The notes: generated from the sequence alone by a model not told the origin. Shown: positions 23,876 to 39,786, counted from the first letter of the stretch. The stretch: 64,000 nt of DNA from Chlamydoabsidia padenii (GCA_025330725.1 JAIWND010000022.1:248001-312000); one strand, 5' to 3'. Numbers and translations are program-made.

Positions 23876-24934
23876 ATTTACTCATCTCTTTTATTTATAT
23901 ATAGAATCGTGCTATTATCGGTCGTGAACTTGATCTGTTATCTGAAGATGCTTTGATTGAATTGGACCCTTTCCCCAATGTATTTGCTCGTGTTAGTCCT
24001 GATAACAAGTTGACTATTGTCAAGGCACTCCAGAAACGTGGTGAAGTGGTAGCAATGACTGGTGATGGTGTAAATGGTAATTGTTCTTTCCTGCTTTACC
24101 TTTTTTTTTTTTTTTCTGCAGCTCAGCTAATTGATTTTTTCTTTTACTATAGATGCCCCGGCTATCAAGAGCGCGGATATTGGGATCGCCATGGGAATAG
24201 CAGGCACAGAAATCACCAAACAAGCCGCGGATCTCGTCCTTCTCGATGACAACTTCTCCACCATAGTAGCAGCCGTCCACGAAGGCCGACATGTATTCGA
24301 CAATATTCTAAAATTCATCGTCTACCTCCTCAGTTGCAACGGTGCCGAAATCTTCTTGATGCTGATCTGTGCCATGGCGGATTTGGAAACCCCTCTGACG
24401 GTGATGATGATTCTGTGGGCGAACATTATCTCGGACATTCCCCCGTCGATGGCGATCGGTGTGGAGCCCAAGGAAGCAGATCTCATGAAACGACCGCCTC
24501 GTCCTCCTGGTCGGGGTGTGCTGACCAAAGTCAGTTGGTTGGTGATCTTTTGCCAATCCATGACAATTGCTTGTCTGACGATTGCTGCCTACTGTGTCTC
24601 GCTCTTTTACTTGCACCATCCTCTCGACGATGCGCGGTCTTTGGCGTTTACTTGTATCACCATGATGCAGTTGACCAATTCTTTTACGGCTCGGTCGGTG
24701 CAAGCCTCGATGTTTACCATGGGAATCATTGGTAATCGGTACCTTTTATTGGCATTCTTTATCTCGCTCGGATGTATGTTGCTGGGTATTTATTGTCCTG
24801 GGATCTCGACGTGGTTGGAACTCACCTCGGTGGACGGACCTGGTTGGGTCATGGTGATCATTTGTTGCACCATCATGCTTTCCCTTGTCGAATTTGAAAA
24901 GATGTTGATCCGGAAATTACATGGTACCGTGTAA
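20691..24934 (+). CDS. P-type cation ATPase (P2, Ca2+-ATPase-like) with EF-hand-like N-terminus
   Basis: Cation pump. Eleven exons (20691-20796, 20863-21111, 21177-21811, 21891-22091, 22164-22271, 22356-22540, 22605-22688, 22741-22810, 22889-23821, 23905-24076, 24153-24934) give 1174 aa. Core motifs are LTGES, the phosphorylation loop [13 protein letters not shown], the N-domain KGAPE, MITGDH and GDGVNDAP. Ion-site positions resemble SERCA: PEGL in TM4, NGAE in TM5, NIISD in TM6. The usual Pro after PEGL is Val. Residues about 40-60 contain [12 protein letters not shown], a good fit to a 12-residue EF-hand loop, and lie in an N-terminal extension of some 180 residues before the actuator domain. 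Substrate is inferred; Ca2+ or Mn2+ is most likely. Confidence 0.9.
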
Positions 24935-25136
24935 TTCACTATTATTAATTCATTTACCCCCCCCCCTCCCATTGTTTATAATACCATATTGTAGTTAGTC
25001 ATTATGCATTTTTTGTAGTGTAGTTTTAAAATCTAATGATATTCAATTCCCGACGGGGTTCCAAAAAAATAAAAATCCTCGTTTCCCCATTTTTTTTAAT
25101 TCAACCCACTCTTCTTCATCTAATTCACCTTCCACT

Positions 25137-25759
25137 ATGTCTACTTTTACAGGAAGACCTCTTGATTTTGTCTTTTTTATCTTTTTTATTACTCATATAC
25201 CTATTACTCTTTTACTGGATCTTCAGGCCATTTATCCTACATGGCTCGTCCCTTCTGTCCTCCTTCAAGCAAACGCATGGTATGTCAACCTCACTCACGA
25301 TCCCTTCATGGGCGCCACTTCACCTATCTATTGGTTCCAGTCTTTCGTCAGTCTGGAAGCAATATGTCAACTTCCCTTCTTTTTTGTGGCTAGTCATGGG
25401 CTTTATTATGGTAAGGCATTACTCTACCCCCTTTTCTCACACTAATCTACTTTCTCTCTCTCTCTCTCTTTCTTTTTTTAATACAGATCAATCGTTTATT
25501 CGTCTTCCAATGATAGGTAATATGAATTAAAAAAGAAAAAGATATTTGTACTGACTTTCTCTTGTTGTTAGTGTATGGCGCACATGTGGTGACGACGGTG
25601 GTACCTCTTTTGGGAGAACTGATTCTTAATCCTCTTCATGTAAATCGGGTTATGCTACTGGCTATCTATAGTCCGTACTTTTTGATCCCTCTTTTAATTT
25701 TGGTGGACTCTTACCGACGGGTCTCGTCTGCTCTGACTCCTAAAATCAAACCGAACTGA
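25137..25759 (+). CDS. EXPERA-domain membrane protein, TMEM97/sigma-2 receptor-like
   Basis: Three exons (25137-25410, 25487-25516, 25572-25759), the middle one 30 nt, give 163 aa. Four hydrophobic segments match the EXPERA fold: FVFFIFFITHIPITLLLDLQ, a PFFFVASHGLYY segment, the VYGAHVVTTVVPLL segment, and a last helix containing YSPYFLIPLLILVDSY. TMEM97 members act at the ER/lysosome in sterol handling. The C-terminal Lys residues (TPKIKPN) would suit ER retention. A variant of the recurrent 12-mer (TTCAATTCCCG) lies about 80 nt upstream. Confidence 0.85.
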
Positions 25760-25881
25760 CCCGATTCCACCCCTCTTTGTTTGTATTTGTACGTTTCAAA
25801 AATAAAAAAGATGTCTTTTACAAAATACTCTCATCATCTTCTTCTTCTTCTTCTTCTTCTTCTTTTTATATATTACTAGTG

Positions 25882-26801
25882 ATGAAATCTTACTACTATC
25901 TTGGTGGACTGACTGGTGTGGTTGGGGCTGGTGGTTATTACTTTATTCAACATCGACAGTGGCTCTTGACAGGTAATAAAGAAATCACTTGATATAAAAT
26001 AACTCTCTTTTGGTTTGTAGTGATTCAACAGTTTGCTTTGGATATGAAAAGTAATGTGTATGGTCCCTTCATTTTGTCGGGTATCATAGCGATTATGTCT
26101 ATTCCACCTATTCTTGGATTCACGTTTATGGTGATGATGACTGGCTTCGTTTATGGCTTTCCCATGGGACTTTTTCCGGCAGTATCAGGTAAAAGGATTA
26201 ATAAGCCAGTTATTGACAACAATACTCACTTTCTTTTTTTTTTTTTGTAGGTGCCTTTGTTGGGTCCATGCTTTGTTTTGGGTAAGCATGATGATCATGA
26301 TCATCCTACTGTACTAATCTAGTTTCATAATTATTCAGGTTGGTCCGCCAATTTCAATTTGATCGTTATATCCCGATGTCTACCTCACAAGAAAAGAAGT
26401 ATCAAGCTATGCAGGAAGCCATACAAGAAGGTGGTTGGAAGGTAATGAAAAAAAAAGGGGGGGGATGGAGGCCGGATTAACGTGTTTTTGTCTTCTTCTA
26501 GATGATGGTGCTTATACGTATCTGTCCTATCCCATGGCAATTCACCAACTTGTTTTTGGCCTTGATGCCATCAGTCACTACTCAAGATTATATACTAACC
26601 GGACTCATCGCCTCTTGGAAAGTAACGGTGGAAGTCTGGGCTGGGTCACAATTGGCTAATCTTTCGGATGCTAGCTTGCCACCATCGGCTAGGCGCTTGA
26701 CATTGGCCACTCTGGGGATTGGAATCGTGATCATGGCTGGTGTGATTCGGTCGATCTATCAAGTAACAATGCGTAAAATAAACAAGGTCAAAACAAATTA
26801 G
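25882..26801 (+). CDS. TVP38/TMEM64 (VTT-domain) membrane protein
   Basis: Five exons (25882-25972, 26021-26188, 26251-26281, 26339-26441, 26502-26801) give 230 aa. The VTT/SNARE-associated core is visible as PPILGFTFMVMMTGFVYGFP, then the G-x3-G segment SGAFVGSMLCFG, then LIRICPIPWQFTNLFLALMP. TVP38-type proteins are Golgi/ER membrane proteins, proposed scramblases or lipid-handling factors. Several hydrophobic helices are present and a short basic tail follows the last one. It lies 122 nt downstream of the TMEM97-like gene, same strand, and is convergent with the UXT-like gene. The start at 25882 is the first ATG of the open frame. Confidence 0.82.
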
Positions 26802-26922
26802 TTATAGATGTAGATATGATTATATGATTACACAGTAATAAAGGATTGGTTTTATTGATATTGTTTATTTCTAAATGATGTAAAGGTATATGTATATACA
26901 TGTTATGATAAAGTGTGTCTAT

Positions 26923-27631
26923 TTAATCTATTCTAGAAGTATCCAAAGCTTCGGCCATGGCTTCAAGGACCTATTCCAATAACACAATACAATAAATGGT
27001 TAGTTATGTTTGTTTGTAGTAAGAGTAAAGGAATATATTACCATTTTGATGTGTGCCCTGATTTTATCGGCTTCTTCAGTATACTTGTCCACCGAACTAT
27101 CATATAACGAAAGAGTGAGTGAGTGATAGTGTCAAGATGCTGGAATGACCAATCTTACCATTGTAAACGCTTTTCCTTTTTATCGATAAAACTAGTGGCT
27201 TCGTCTAGAGTGAATTGCACATGAAATCCAAAACCAACATTGACATAGATATAACTTGTATCCGGGCTAAATAGAAGAAAGATCGATTAGTAATTGTCTT
27301 TATGCAACTATTCTTGTGGTGACTTACATGTGAGCCTGAGCGTAAAACTGTGAGCCTAGATCCACCATGGTTTTCAGTTCTTTGTGTCCACCTTGTTGAA
27401 TCATTTCTATTTGACTTTTCAGTTTTTGACTTTTTTATTCAAAAGAGTTAATATGTGTGTGTGAGTGAAGAGATCCTATCAGGCTACTCACTATTCCGAA
27501 ATTGTGTTGTAAAGTTCGTCGCGAGAGTCCAGCACTGATTTCAAGTTGGGTTTCAGTTTAAGATTGATGAAGGTATCATATTTTTGTAACAAGTCGTTGA
27601 GATTGTTGTCTTTTGCTCTGGTGGTGGTCAT
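26923..27631 (-). CDS. UXT-like prefoldin-family subunit
   Basis: Five exons (27492-27631, 27328-27429, 27159-27266, 27042-27096, 26923-26970) join to 150 aa. The protein is an alpha-type prefoldin: an N-terminal coiled coil (LLQKYDTFINLKLKPNLKSV), the beta-hairpin region MVDLGSQFYAQAHIPDTSYI with VNVGFGFHVQFTLDEA, and a C-terminal coiled coil (SVDKYTEEADKIRAHIKMVL). The PDTS-I-V-GFG pattern is characteristic of UXT/prefoldin-like rather than canonical PFDN5. Such proteins work in the R2TP/prefoldin-like chaperone complex. No single exon exceeds 140 nt. Confidence 0.8.
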
Positions 27632-27884
27632 TGTGAAAGAGTGGAAAGAAAAAAAGAAAGGCAATCTTATCCGAGGATGAATGTTTTTATTTTTCCCTCA
27701 AGAGTTTTTTAATCCCCGACAATGGCACCACAGAAATGCAAAGCGACGTTTTGTATTTTCGTTCCTTCTCCCTTTTTCTTTCCTCCCTCCACCCTCAATT
27801 GTTTTATTTATACAATCTCGTCTATCAATACCTTATTAAACTCTACATCATCTTATATCAACATATACCTTTATTATTCCAACC

Positions 27885-30163
27885 ATGAACAACACAAATT
27901 CGCCTTGTGATGTTAACCAAGAAGAACTTGCCAAAGATCATCAGCCTATTACTACCACTTCACCTGCCATAAAAGACACCATTCAACAGCAACAACGTGA
28001 ACGAAGTGGTACTATTACACAAAGAAATATCAACTCGATACACTATTTGAATGATCAGGATAAACTTCATGACGCTATTCAAAAGTTTGACATTATGACA
28101 AAGGGCGACAACAAGGGAACAGCAGTACAACCTCAGTCTGATGATGATGAAGAAGACGATGATGATGATGATTCGGATTATGACACCACTGGACATTACG
28201 CTCTAAAAAGTAATCGATCAACAGTAACATCCATTAGCTCACTTTTGTCCAATGATACCAACTATGATATGTTATTGGCTAGATTGGGGTCACCACTCTC
28301 CTCTGGTATTGGGACACATACTTCTACAGGTACAACGAGTATATTTGACACGACGCCAACATCTGTCATCAACACTTCGTCATTTTATACCTCAACCTCA
28401 ACTTCGGCGCCAACCTCGACCACTTCATCCACTCTCTCTTCCTCATCCTCATCGTCCTCATCTTCATACACCACACAAGAGCAAGACATTGATTGGGGTA
28501 AGTTGACATACTACATAAATGTCATAATGAACCAACTCTAAAATTCTCTCCCCCTTCTTTATTAGAGTTTTGGTCACAGGTGATCTCTAATGTTGATCAA
28601 ACCATCAAGTCAAACAAACACTTTCTTCAACATATCCGCCAAGGCATCCCTTCTTCTCTTCGTGGTACGGTGTGGCCCATCTTATCAAAAACCAAGAATA
28701 TCATCAAGAGCAATAGCAACAATGTGAATGGAATAAATGGGTCATCGTTGGATAATGGTCACCAAGGATACTATGTGGAATTACTAAACAAGGACAACGT
28801 TTATGAAAAGGCCATCACACGGGATTTGGACTCTTTATTTGCCGTCGATCAGGGTATTGGTATTTTTACGACAGGTGCTAGTCGTTTCAGGGATTCACTT
28901 TTTCACCTGTTAAAAGCATATGCCAATTACGATGATCATGTGGGTTACTCTAAAGGATTCGCCTTTATCGCTCTTCCTCTACTATTACATGTAAGTGTAG
29001 TATACTATCGTTTTTTTATAAAAAAAAAAAAAAAACATAAAAGCTGGAACTAACTCTCTTTTTATATATATATATACCATCACTTGGGTATAGATGCCGG
29101 AAGAAGAAGCCTTTTGTGTCTTTGTGGAATTGATGAATGGAACTTATCAATGGAAGGTGTTATATGGCCCGCCTATGGATGGATTATCAAGAAATGTCTT
29201 TCAATTAGACGGATTGGTTATGGAACACTTACCCAAGTTACATCATCATTTTGGTGCGTTTGGCATTCACCCTAATGAATATGCTAAACCTTGGCTCACC
29301 ACTCTATTTGTCTCCGTTCTGACCTCATTGGATTGTATCTATGCTATCTACGACATCTTATTGGCGGAAGGAACCGACCTTTTATTTGGATTTGGACTCG
29401 CTCTTCTCAAGATCAATCAAGACAAACTATTGGCATTGAATGAACCGGATGAATTGATCAACTATTTGTTAGGGTCCAAGATGGGTGATGCTTATAAAGT
29501 AAGTTGGATTTAACTGATATGAAAAGGAAAATTGACTAGAGAAACGCCTATTTATTTATTTAGAATGGTCCTAAAAAGATGGTACAAGATGCATTGGAAT
29601 TTAAAATACAAAGGAAGCAATTGGTCAAACTTGCAAAAGAACATCAACAAGCACTCTCCTCCGCGACCTCTCGGAAAAGATCGGCTTCCATTCCTGCCTC
29701 ATCCTTCTTCTCCACAGCCCTCCATACTACCAATACCCATGATATCGAAGTCCTACACATGACTCGACAACAAAACAAGGCGTTAATGGAAAATGTTAAA
29801 CAGCGACAAACACAATTGGAACAGCTATCAAAACAACACGGACAATCAGCAACCGAATTGATAGATGCGAAAATGGAATTGGCACGTGCTAGACAATCGA
29901 ACGATGACTTGCGACAACAATCCTTTGTGTTGAAAAAGGCGTTGGATGCTTTACCTGCAAAGGTGGAAGATAGATTGAAGGAACATATACATGCTTTGGC
30001 TGGCAAGAACATGGGCTTGGTGGATCGAAACTCGGAACTAGAATACCAATTGGCAAATATGGAAGGACTATTAATGGATCTCAAGGCCAAGTTTGCACAA
30101 AGTGAAAACGAACGTGATGAACTGAACTTGCGCTTGTCTGAACTTCGGGAATTGGTGAACTAA
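27885..30163 (+). CDS. TBC-domain protein (Gyp5/EVI5-like), catalytic fingers absent
   Basis: Four exons (27885-28497, 28566-28990, 29094-29498, 29564-30163) give 680 aa. The N-terminus is Ser/Thr- and Asp-rich, apparently disordered. The TBC domain (about residues 220-440) starts with RQGIPSSLRGTVWPIL and continues to MPEEEAFCVFVELM and beyond. A long coiled coil (about residues 500-675) follows, as in Gyp5/EVI5 RabGAPs. The two GAP motifs are altered. The arginine finger I-x2-D-x2-R reads ITRDLDS. The glutamine finger Y-x-Q reads YSK. The protein is therefore probably not a canonical Rab GTPase activator. It may act as a Rab-binding or scaffolding protein. Confidence 0.87.
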
Positions 30164-30407
30164 ACGACAATGGTGGTGAGCGGCGACTGGTGTTACCTTA
30201 TGGGGGGTTTCATGCACTCTTTATTTTAAACCCCGATATCCTTTTTTTTCTCACTTCTTCCTTCCAGATCTATTCCTACCTCTTTCTTTCTGTTTATACT
30301 TTTTTTTTATTTTTTATTTTTTTATATATACCTTATCATAATAAACACACATTCCTACCTCTTTTTATTATATCTATTGATTGGCGACTAAACGAAACGA
30401 TATCGAC

Positions 30408-30575
30408 ATGAAAACGCAACAAGAAAATGGTAAAGGTAACAAAATCCCCCTTCTCTTTTTACTTGACCACTTTATACTTCCTCCCCCCCCTTCCCCTCGT
30501 TACCTTGTCTATTCATTTAAACATTTCTTAGATGAATACTTTATTGTTTGTAATCATCTTACATCAGATTGCTGG

Positions 30576-30607
<32 letters not shown>

Positions 30608-31552
30608 GGTTTTTTCCCACCCACTTGATATTTAGTCTTCTATTTATGTTATCCAAACAAACACACACAGACAAACTCATCACCAATTTGGTTATTGTAC
30701 TATTACTTAGGCTACCAACAAGAAATAAATGGAAACGTGACAAGCATGGAGGACAAGAAACAAGCTAACCATCATCATCGTCATTTTGCCAATGGAACAA
30801 TGGCGGACGGAACCCAGTTTATTACACGTGTCATCTCTCTCCCTCTTATCCAAGACAGCATCTCTACCACACAATCTCTGGCCAATCAATCCAAGTTGGG
30901 AAGATTCCTTCTGCATCAAACGCACTCCATGGTGGAAAAACTTGCGTATGTCATGCACAAAACACAAGAAACGCCAAGCTATCAACATTATTTTCGACAG
31001 GATGGTTATCTTCAACAGGCGATCCATCAGGTCGACGATTGGGCTTGCTCCTCCTTGGATATCATTGAAACAAAGCTACCCCTGATTCAACAACCTACTG
31101 CTACCATTGTCGACACTCTCATTGTACAGCCGCAACAACAAGTCAGGTCAAAAATCCATCATGCTCGTGAAACTGTGATCACTGAACCTTTATCAAAGGC
31201 AAACAACAGACTCAACCAGGATTTGGATCGATTGGAAGTTTGGATGAACAATAGGAATTTGATGGCGAAGGCGAATGATGTGAACAACAACTCTGCCCCT
31301 CAACGGGCTCTCTTCCTCGGTAGCTCGGTGGCTCAAAAGGCGATTGGATCCGGTATGAATCAAGCGAATCAACTCAAGCAACAAGGATTGGAATGGACGA
31401 ACTATCAAATCAATCACAAACCACTGTTATCTCAAAAGGTCGTGCCTTTGATCAAATCGATCAAATCTCATCTGGATGCTTCTCTTTCCAAATTCAACCA
31501 ATGGATGCATATGACGATGAAATCAACAATAACAACGGAATCTACTCTCTGA
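30408..31552 (+). CDS. perilipin-like lipid droplet protein (CAP20/MPL1 type)
   Basis: Exon 1 is 30408-30429 (MKTQQEN) and exon 2 is 30711-31552, giving 287 aa. The perilipin N-terminal pattern is seen as TRVISLPLIQDSISTTQSLA with the following LGRFLLHQTHSMVEKLA. The diagnostic SLDIIETKLPLIQQPT follows at about residue 125. The rest is amphipathic helices with no transmembrane span, as expected for droplet coating. The intron is long for this window (about 280 nt) and holds a TTG repeat, so the first exon is less sure. An intronless start at the ATG at 30747 would shorten the protein by about 20 residues. Confidence 0.75.
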
Positions 31553-32846
31553 CCACAAGTATAAAGTCTGGTCTTCTTTATTGCTTGGGCTGCCGCTCCT
31601 ACTGGTGGTTATTTTTAGTTTAACTCTCTTTTTAGTTGTTAGCGTATTCTCTTATCTCTCTCTCTCTTTTTTTTTTTTACCCTACTTTGATGTTTATCCC
31701 TCTTCTCTCTATTTAGCAAAATAAAAAATATACTTATACTATAATCACGTCTTTATAAAATCACAAGTTTGCATCTTGAAAAAATCATGCGCATCCCCAC
31801 TAGAGGTATTTAAACGCCGGTGCTGTACGATCTTTTGGAAATATCATGCCTACCCCCATTAATGAATATTCCAACACCGACATAATCTTCCGGTTTCCTT
31901 TTACGGGTGCAACCAAACAGGCCACAAATTTTTGTATGTGGGAAATAAAGTAAAACGTGGAAGATGAAATGCCATTCCATCGGTTCATTGCCCATATTGT
32001 ATTTATCCTTTCCGTCGAGACCATACACTTGTTTTACTTGTTAAAGGATCAAAGTAATGACATGGACGTCAGAGACAAATCATCGGGATGACCCTTGTTA
32101 TATCGTTGACATGTGCAAAAGAGAATAGAAAAAATGGGATGGAACGCTCGAGCCTTATCAGATATGATTTGATGTAAAAGGAACGGATTTATTTTTTCCA
32201 ACACAGCGAGAATTGGGATCGTCCTTCATTTTCAAATCCCTTTTTTTTTTTTTTTGACGCTGTTTCCGATAAACTTTTTCTCTCACGTGAAAGATTTTAA
32301 TAGAGTTGACATTCTACTTTGGTGGTGAACATGTGAAAAAAAAAAGAAGGAGCATATTCATGTTTTTCATTTTAAACCTCTTGGATAGTATCGACTACTT
32401 TTTATGGGAGCCATCAAGAAGAGCTATTTTCAACACGTTGTGAAAAAGATGGTTTTGTCATGCTATGAATCGACCCGATGCCTCTATGCCGTTTCAGCCA
32501 ATCAAATGATTCGAAGCGGCGTTTGAATAAAATATAAAATGGTCAGCTTACTTTTTTTCTTTTCTTCCCTTCTCTTTCCAACTCTTTCCCCTTTTTGTCT
32601 GTGCGTGCCTATATCATACGATTTGAACAATCAAATGACTAACTTTATCCATTCTTTGTAGGACCCGCCACCACGATTACCATATTACGAATTTGAAAGG
32701 TGATTTATATGATTCCACATAATAACACCTTCATTTATATATATATATATATATATATAACACCCTCTCCATTCACACTCTTCTTTTCCTTTTTCTTTTT
32801 AGGCCTTCTCTTTTTTTTTTCAACAAACGATTTATTATAACTTACT
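31553..32846. other. intergenic, with one gene fragment
   Basis: No complete gene is seen. A minus-strand protein-like piece lies at 31810-32028. TTTCAAATCCC (32230-32240) matches 11 bases of the recurrent 12-mer. A TA repeat lies at about 32738-32759. A possible 5'-UTR intron of the next gene runs from about 32701 (GTGATT) to about 32803 (TTTTTAG). Confidence 0.45.
31810..32028 (-). pseudogene. C-terminal gene fragment, product unknown
   Basis: The frame reads YGLDGKDKYNMGNEPMEWHF and ends PEDYVGVGIFINGGRHDISK with a stop at 31810. Composition is protein-like and a possible AAACAAG acceptor precedes it. No upstream exon with a start codon was found. It may be the last exon of a decayed gene or a real short gene whose 5' part I missed. 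Confidence 0.3.
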
Positions 32847-34232
32847 ATGAATATCCCTCTTACTTCACCGCCCACTTATCGACAAGCAAATCACCAATTC
32901 AATCCGACCTCGCATCAGTTGAAGTATGGCGAAGGTAAGAATGATATAATCCTATTAACTTGTAACTAATATATATTTTAATAATAGCAAAACCAGCATT
33001 ACACCATCATAGTTATGAGTGGGCTCATACTCCACCTGCTACACCAATGACACCAAACGATCGCATGCAACAACAATCTATGATGATGGCTCAGCTACCT
33101 CTTAATCAACAACATTCACTCCTTTTGACATCTCCCCCTTTTACCAACCTAGACACAAATCATACGGCACCATCTCCTATCAAAACTGAACATGGCTCTG
33201 CTCGTGAACTTTTGGCTCACTCTGATGATGACTGTGAATGGCATGTTTATGCAGATTCGTCTACTGGATTGGAATTACATTACCCCAAGGTAAAAAAAAA
33301 AAAAAAAAAGGAGGGGGAGGGAGGACTAAAAGTTAAATGAACTAATCTCTCTTTCATGTTATTTCAAATAGATTATCAATTATTCAACCAATGGCCATTG
33401 TGTTACATCCAATCATTCTCAAATTAGCAATAGCAACGAATGTCATCCTTTGGCGACAGTTTATGGCATGACAGATTACCAACACCAAAACATACCTGCT
33501 ACTACTACTTCGCCCGTCTTGTGTGACACCATTACTGCTACTGAAACCTCTCCTTTGGTCTCTTCATGCACTTCCTCTGTCATCGACGACACTTTCTTTT
33601 CAGATGGCGATCAAGATACATTGTCCACTGCCTCTTCTCTTTTTGGTCATCTCTCCAAGGCTCAATTAATTGAAAGGGTGGTGCGATTGGAACAAGAAAA
33701 AAGACGTACCACTTTGGCTTCGGAACAGACAGGTAACAAAGAGCTTAATTCGGTATAAACATATCCGACATGTGTCTTTTTTTTCTCATCCCATTTTATA
33801 TATATAGTAACTCGACAAGAACCAACAAAAAAGAAGCAGCCTTTTCAAGAAGACAGTAATACGGCTCAAGAACAAGATATTCATATCTGCCGATGGGTCA
33901 ATTGTCGAACTGAAACAGCTACTTTGGATGAACTCATCACTCATTTACGTGACACACATATTGGAAGTGGCAAGGTAATACAAGAAAACCTACAAACAGC
34001 ATCAATAACTAATCCCCCCCTCCCCATTTGTAGGCATCTTACCACTGTGAATGGATTGGATGTGCAAGGAATAGAAAACCTTTTATGAAACGACACAAAA
34101 TGCATAATCATCTTCGGTAAGAACAATACTTTTTTATTTTGCCCGATTGACATTCTCATCCTTTCCTTTTTTGTCCAACATAGAACACATACTGGTGAAC
34201 GACCCTTTATATGCACTGTCGCAGGTATGTAA

Positions 34233-34268
<36 letters not shown>

Positions 34269-34860
34269 CATACACAGTTTAATAACAGCATGAATCTTAT
34301 CTAGGTTGTGAAAAGCGTTTCTCTCGTCCTGACTCTTTGAACACGTAAGTAAAGAATCAAGACTATAAAGTCCCCCCTTCCAATTTTAGCACTAACCGAG
34401 ACTATGTTTGTTTGTATATAGTCACATTCGTACACACAGCAATATACGACCTTATTTATGCCGTGTGGAAGGATGCAGCAAAGCCTATTTTCATTCTCGG
34501 TCACTACGAAAACATGTCAAGGGTCATGAAGCAGCAGGCGATTATGTCCCTGCCCGACCCATCCAAAAGAAGAAAAATCGATCCGCCTTGACTTCTTCAA
34601 CACCTTCACCAGAACGCATCAACCAATCATCCATTGTCATTCCTTTATCTTCCAGCAACAGTCCTTTTACATCTTCAGCAACCTTCTCTTCTAACATTCA
34701 TTTATCACCACCTTCCTTTACTACCAGTTATTCTTCAACTACATTCACTTCTTCACCATCATCAACAACAACTTATGATTCTCATTCTGATACGGGGTCT
34801 TCTTTCCCTTCTTATGCCTATGCTCTCTCTCATGATTTATCTTACCAATCCATTATGTAG
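32847..34860 (+). CDS. C2H2 zinc-finger transcription factor, GLI/ZIC type
   Basis: Eight exons (32847-32934, 32988-33289, 33372-33732, 33808-33974, 34034-34116, 34184-34224, 34305-34344, 34422-34860) join to 506 aa. The zinc-finger block at about residues 275-400 has a degenerate first finger (CRWVNCRTETATLDELITHL). GLI/ZIC-like fingers follow: YHCEWIGC with RKPFMKRHKMHNHLRTHTGE, then [20 protein letters not shown], then CRVEGCSKAYFHSRSLRKHV. Four short exons cut the fingers. The flanks are Ser/Thr/Pro-rich and probably regulatory. The protein should bind DNA in the nucleus; the target is unknown. Confidence 0.9.
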
Positions 34861-35925
34861 ATCACTATGTCTTTTCCCCCGTTGATACCTTCTAGTTTAT
34901 ACTTATCATTAACCCCTCTTTATGTACTATTACTATTTACTCCCCTTCTCTTGTTACTTTGTAGAAAAATAAAATCATATCTCATCATTTGTATATCCTT
35001 CCATCTATTGGTCTTTTTTTTATTTATTTTATGCATGATACATTTGAATCGGCGATCAAATTGTGTCTCTTCCTACTGCCATATTGGTCTTTAGGAACAA
35101 AAAGAAAAAGAGGGGCTATGTATGTAAAACAGATGGCTTTATTAAAACAAACTGGATGTGGGGTTAAAATTATGTTATATACTAACGAGCTTCTGAAATC
35201 ACGCAACTTGAACTCTCGTCAGGCTTGAAAATGAGTACCGTGAAATCGCCTGAACACTCCATGACTCGCTCGGCAAGGCAAATCAACCCCGTCTACAGTA
35301 TCAGACACTATTTGATAACAATCCCTTCTATTACAGTATGATATATACTATTGTCAATGGTTATGTTTATTGATTTAACATTGATTGTATAAAATAGGGT
35401 TGGAAGGGGAGAGGGAATTCTATTCTGACTAAACTATGGGGATGTACCAAACCGCAATTAGTTCCACCATTAAACACCAGAAGAGAAGATCATCAAGAGT
35501 TCCACCGTGTATATCGTTACCCTTTGTGTAAAAAAGGACCTAGACACAGATTGACTTGATTTGTTTTGTCAAGTTATAAAGCCAGACGCAAGTCGAGTGA
35601 ATTCACTTTGCGTTAGTGTAAGTAATAGGAAGCCAATTGTTTCCTAGGTTAAAGATATCTGTAAGTCGTAGGTGTATCGTTCTGAATCGACATTGTTTCA
35701 ATAGTTAATTTGCCATGTTGTTGAAGGTTTAAAGAGTTGGAAAGAAAGAGGGAAGGGAAAATGCTTTGCAGAGTTGATAAAAGCAAAATTTCAAATCCCG
35801 GGAGGCTTATGTGTTTTCACCTAAAAAAGGTGATTCGCTCTGAACCCAGATTTTTGATAACTCTACTTTTTTTCTCCTCCAGATCTCTTTTTCTTCTTTT
35901 TTATTCAACTACTTTAATTACAACA
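34861..35925. other. intergenic, no supported gene
   Basis: The first part is the T-rich 3' flank of the zinc-finger gene, with AATAAA near 34970. The remainder has no continuous frame. TTTCAAATCCCG at 35789-35800 lies 126 nt before the SPB1 start codon, followed by a CT-rich leader. Confidence 0.5.
35789..35800 (+). promoter_or_regulatory. recurrent 12-mer TTTCAAATCCCG
   Basis: Exact match, 126 nt before the SPB1 start codon. Confidence 0.65.
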
Positions 35926-39220
<3,295 letters not shown>

Positions 39221-39786
39221 ATATAGATCAAATTATGTACATCCCCCTCCCCTCTTAGCATCATCACCTTCTCTTCCTCTTTTACATTTTGTTACCATTA
39301 GTTTTTTTTTTTTAGTCCACATACATTACATCCCATGTTATTTTTATCATACTTCAATAAAGAACTTCATTTTGACACATCAATTCCTGTCTTACCAAAG
39401 CTCTTGCATATATACAAGTTCGAGCACGTTTTTTTTTTTTTTTTTTCAAGCTGACCAATGACTTTTTTGCCGGGTTAAAATAAAGAACCCTTTTTACTTT
39501 TGTCTCCGATCGATCAACCAGTAATGGATTACCAAACATCCCACTTTTTTTTGGGGGTTCCGTTTTCTCCCCTCGTTTTCCCGCCTCCACAATCCCAATT
39601 GATACCGCTTTAGATTAGAGACGGAATTTTTCGAGGAAAAAAAAAAAAGACCTCTTCCCCCCCTGAGCGGAGATATCTCCATGATCTCTAATTTTTGGGG
39701 GGTCATGGTCGTCAGGGAGACTGGACTTGTCAAACCCATAGCAAAGTGGGGTGTGAGCATGTGCAACGAGAATGTGCTTCAATGCG

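Noticed and set aside
30532..30635. Cys- and Leu-run ORFs in the perilipin intron
   Set aside because: They are translations of a TTG microsatellite.
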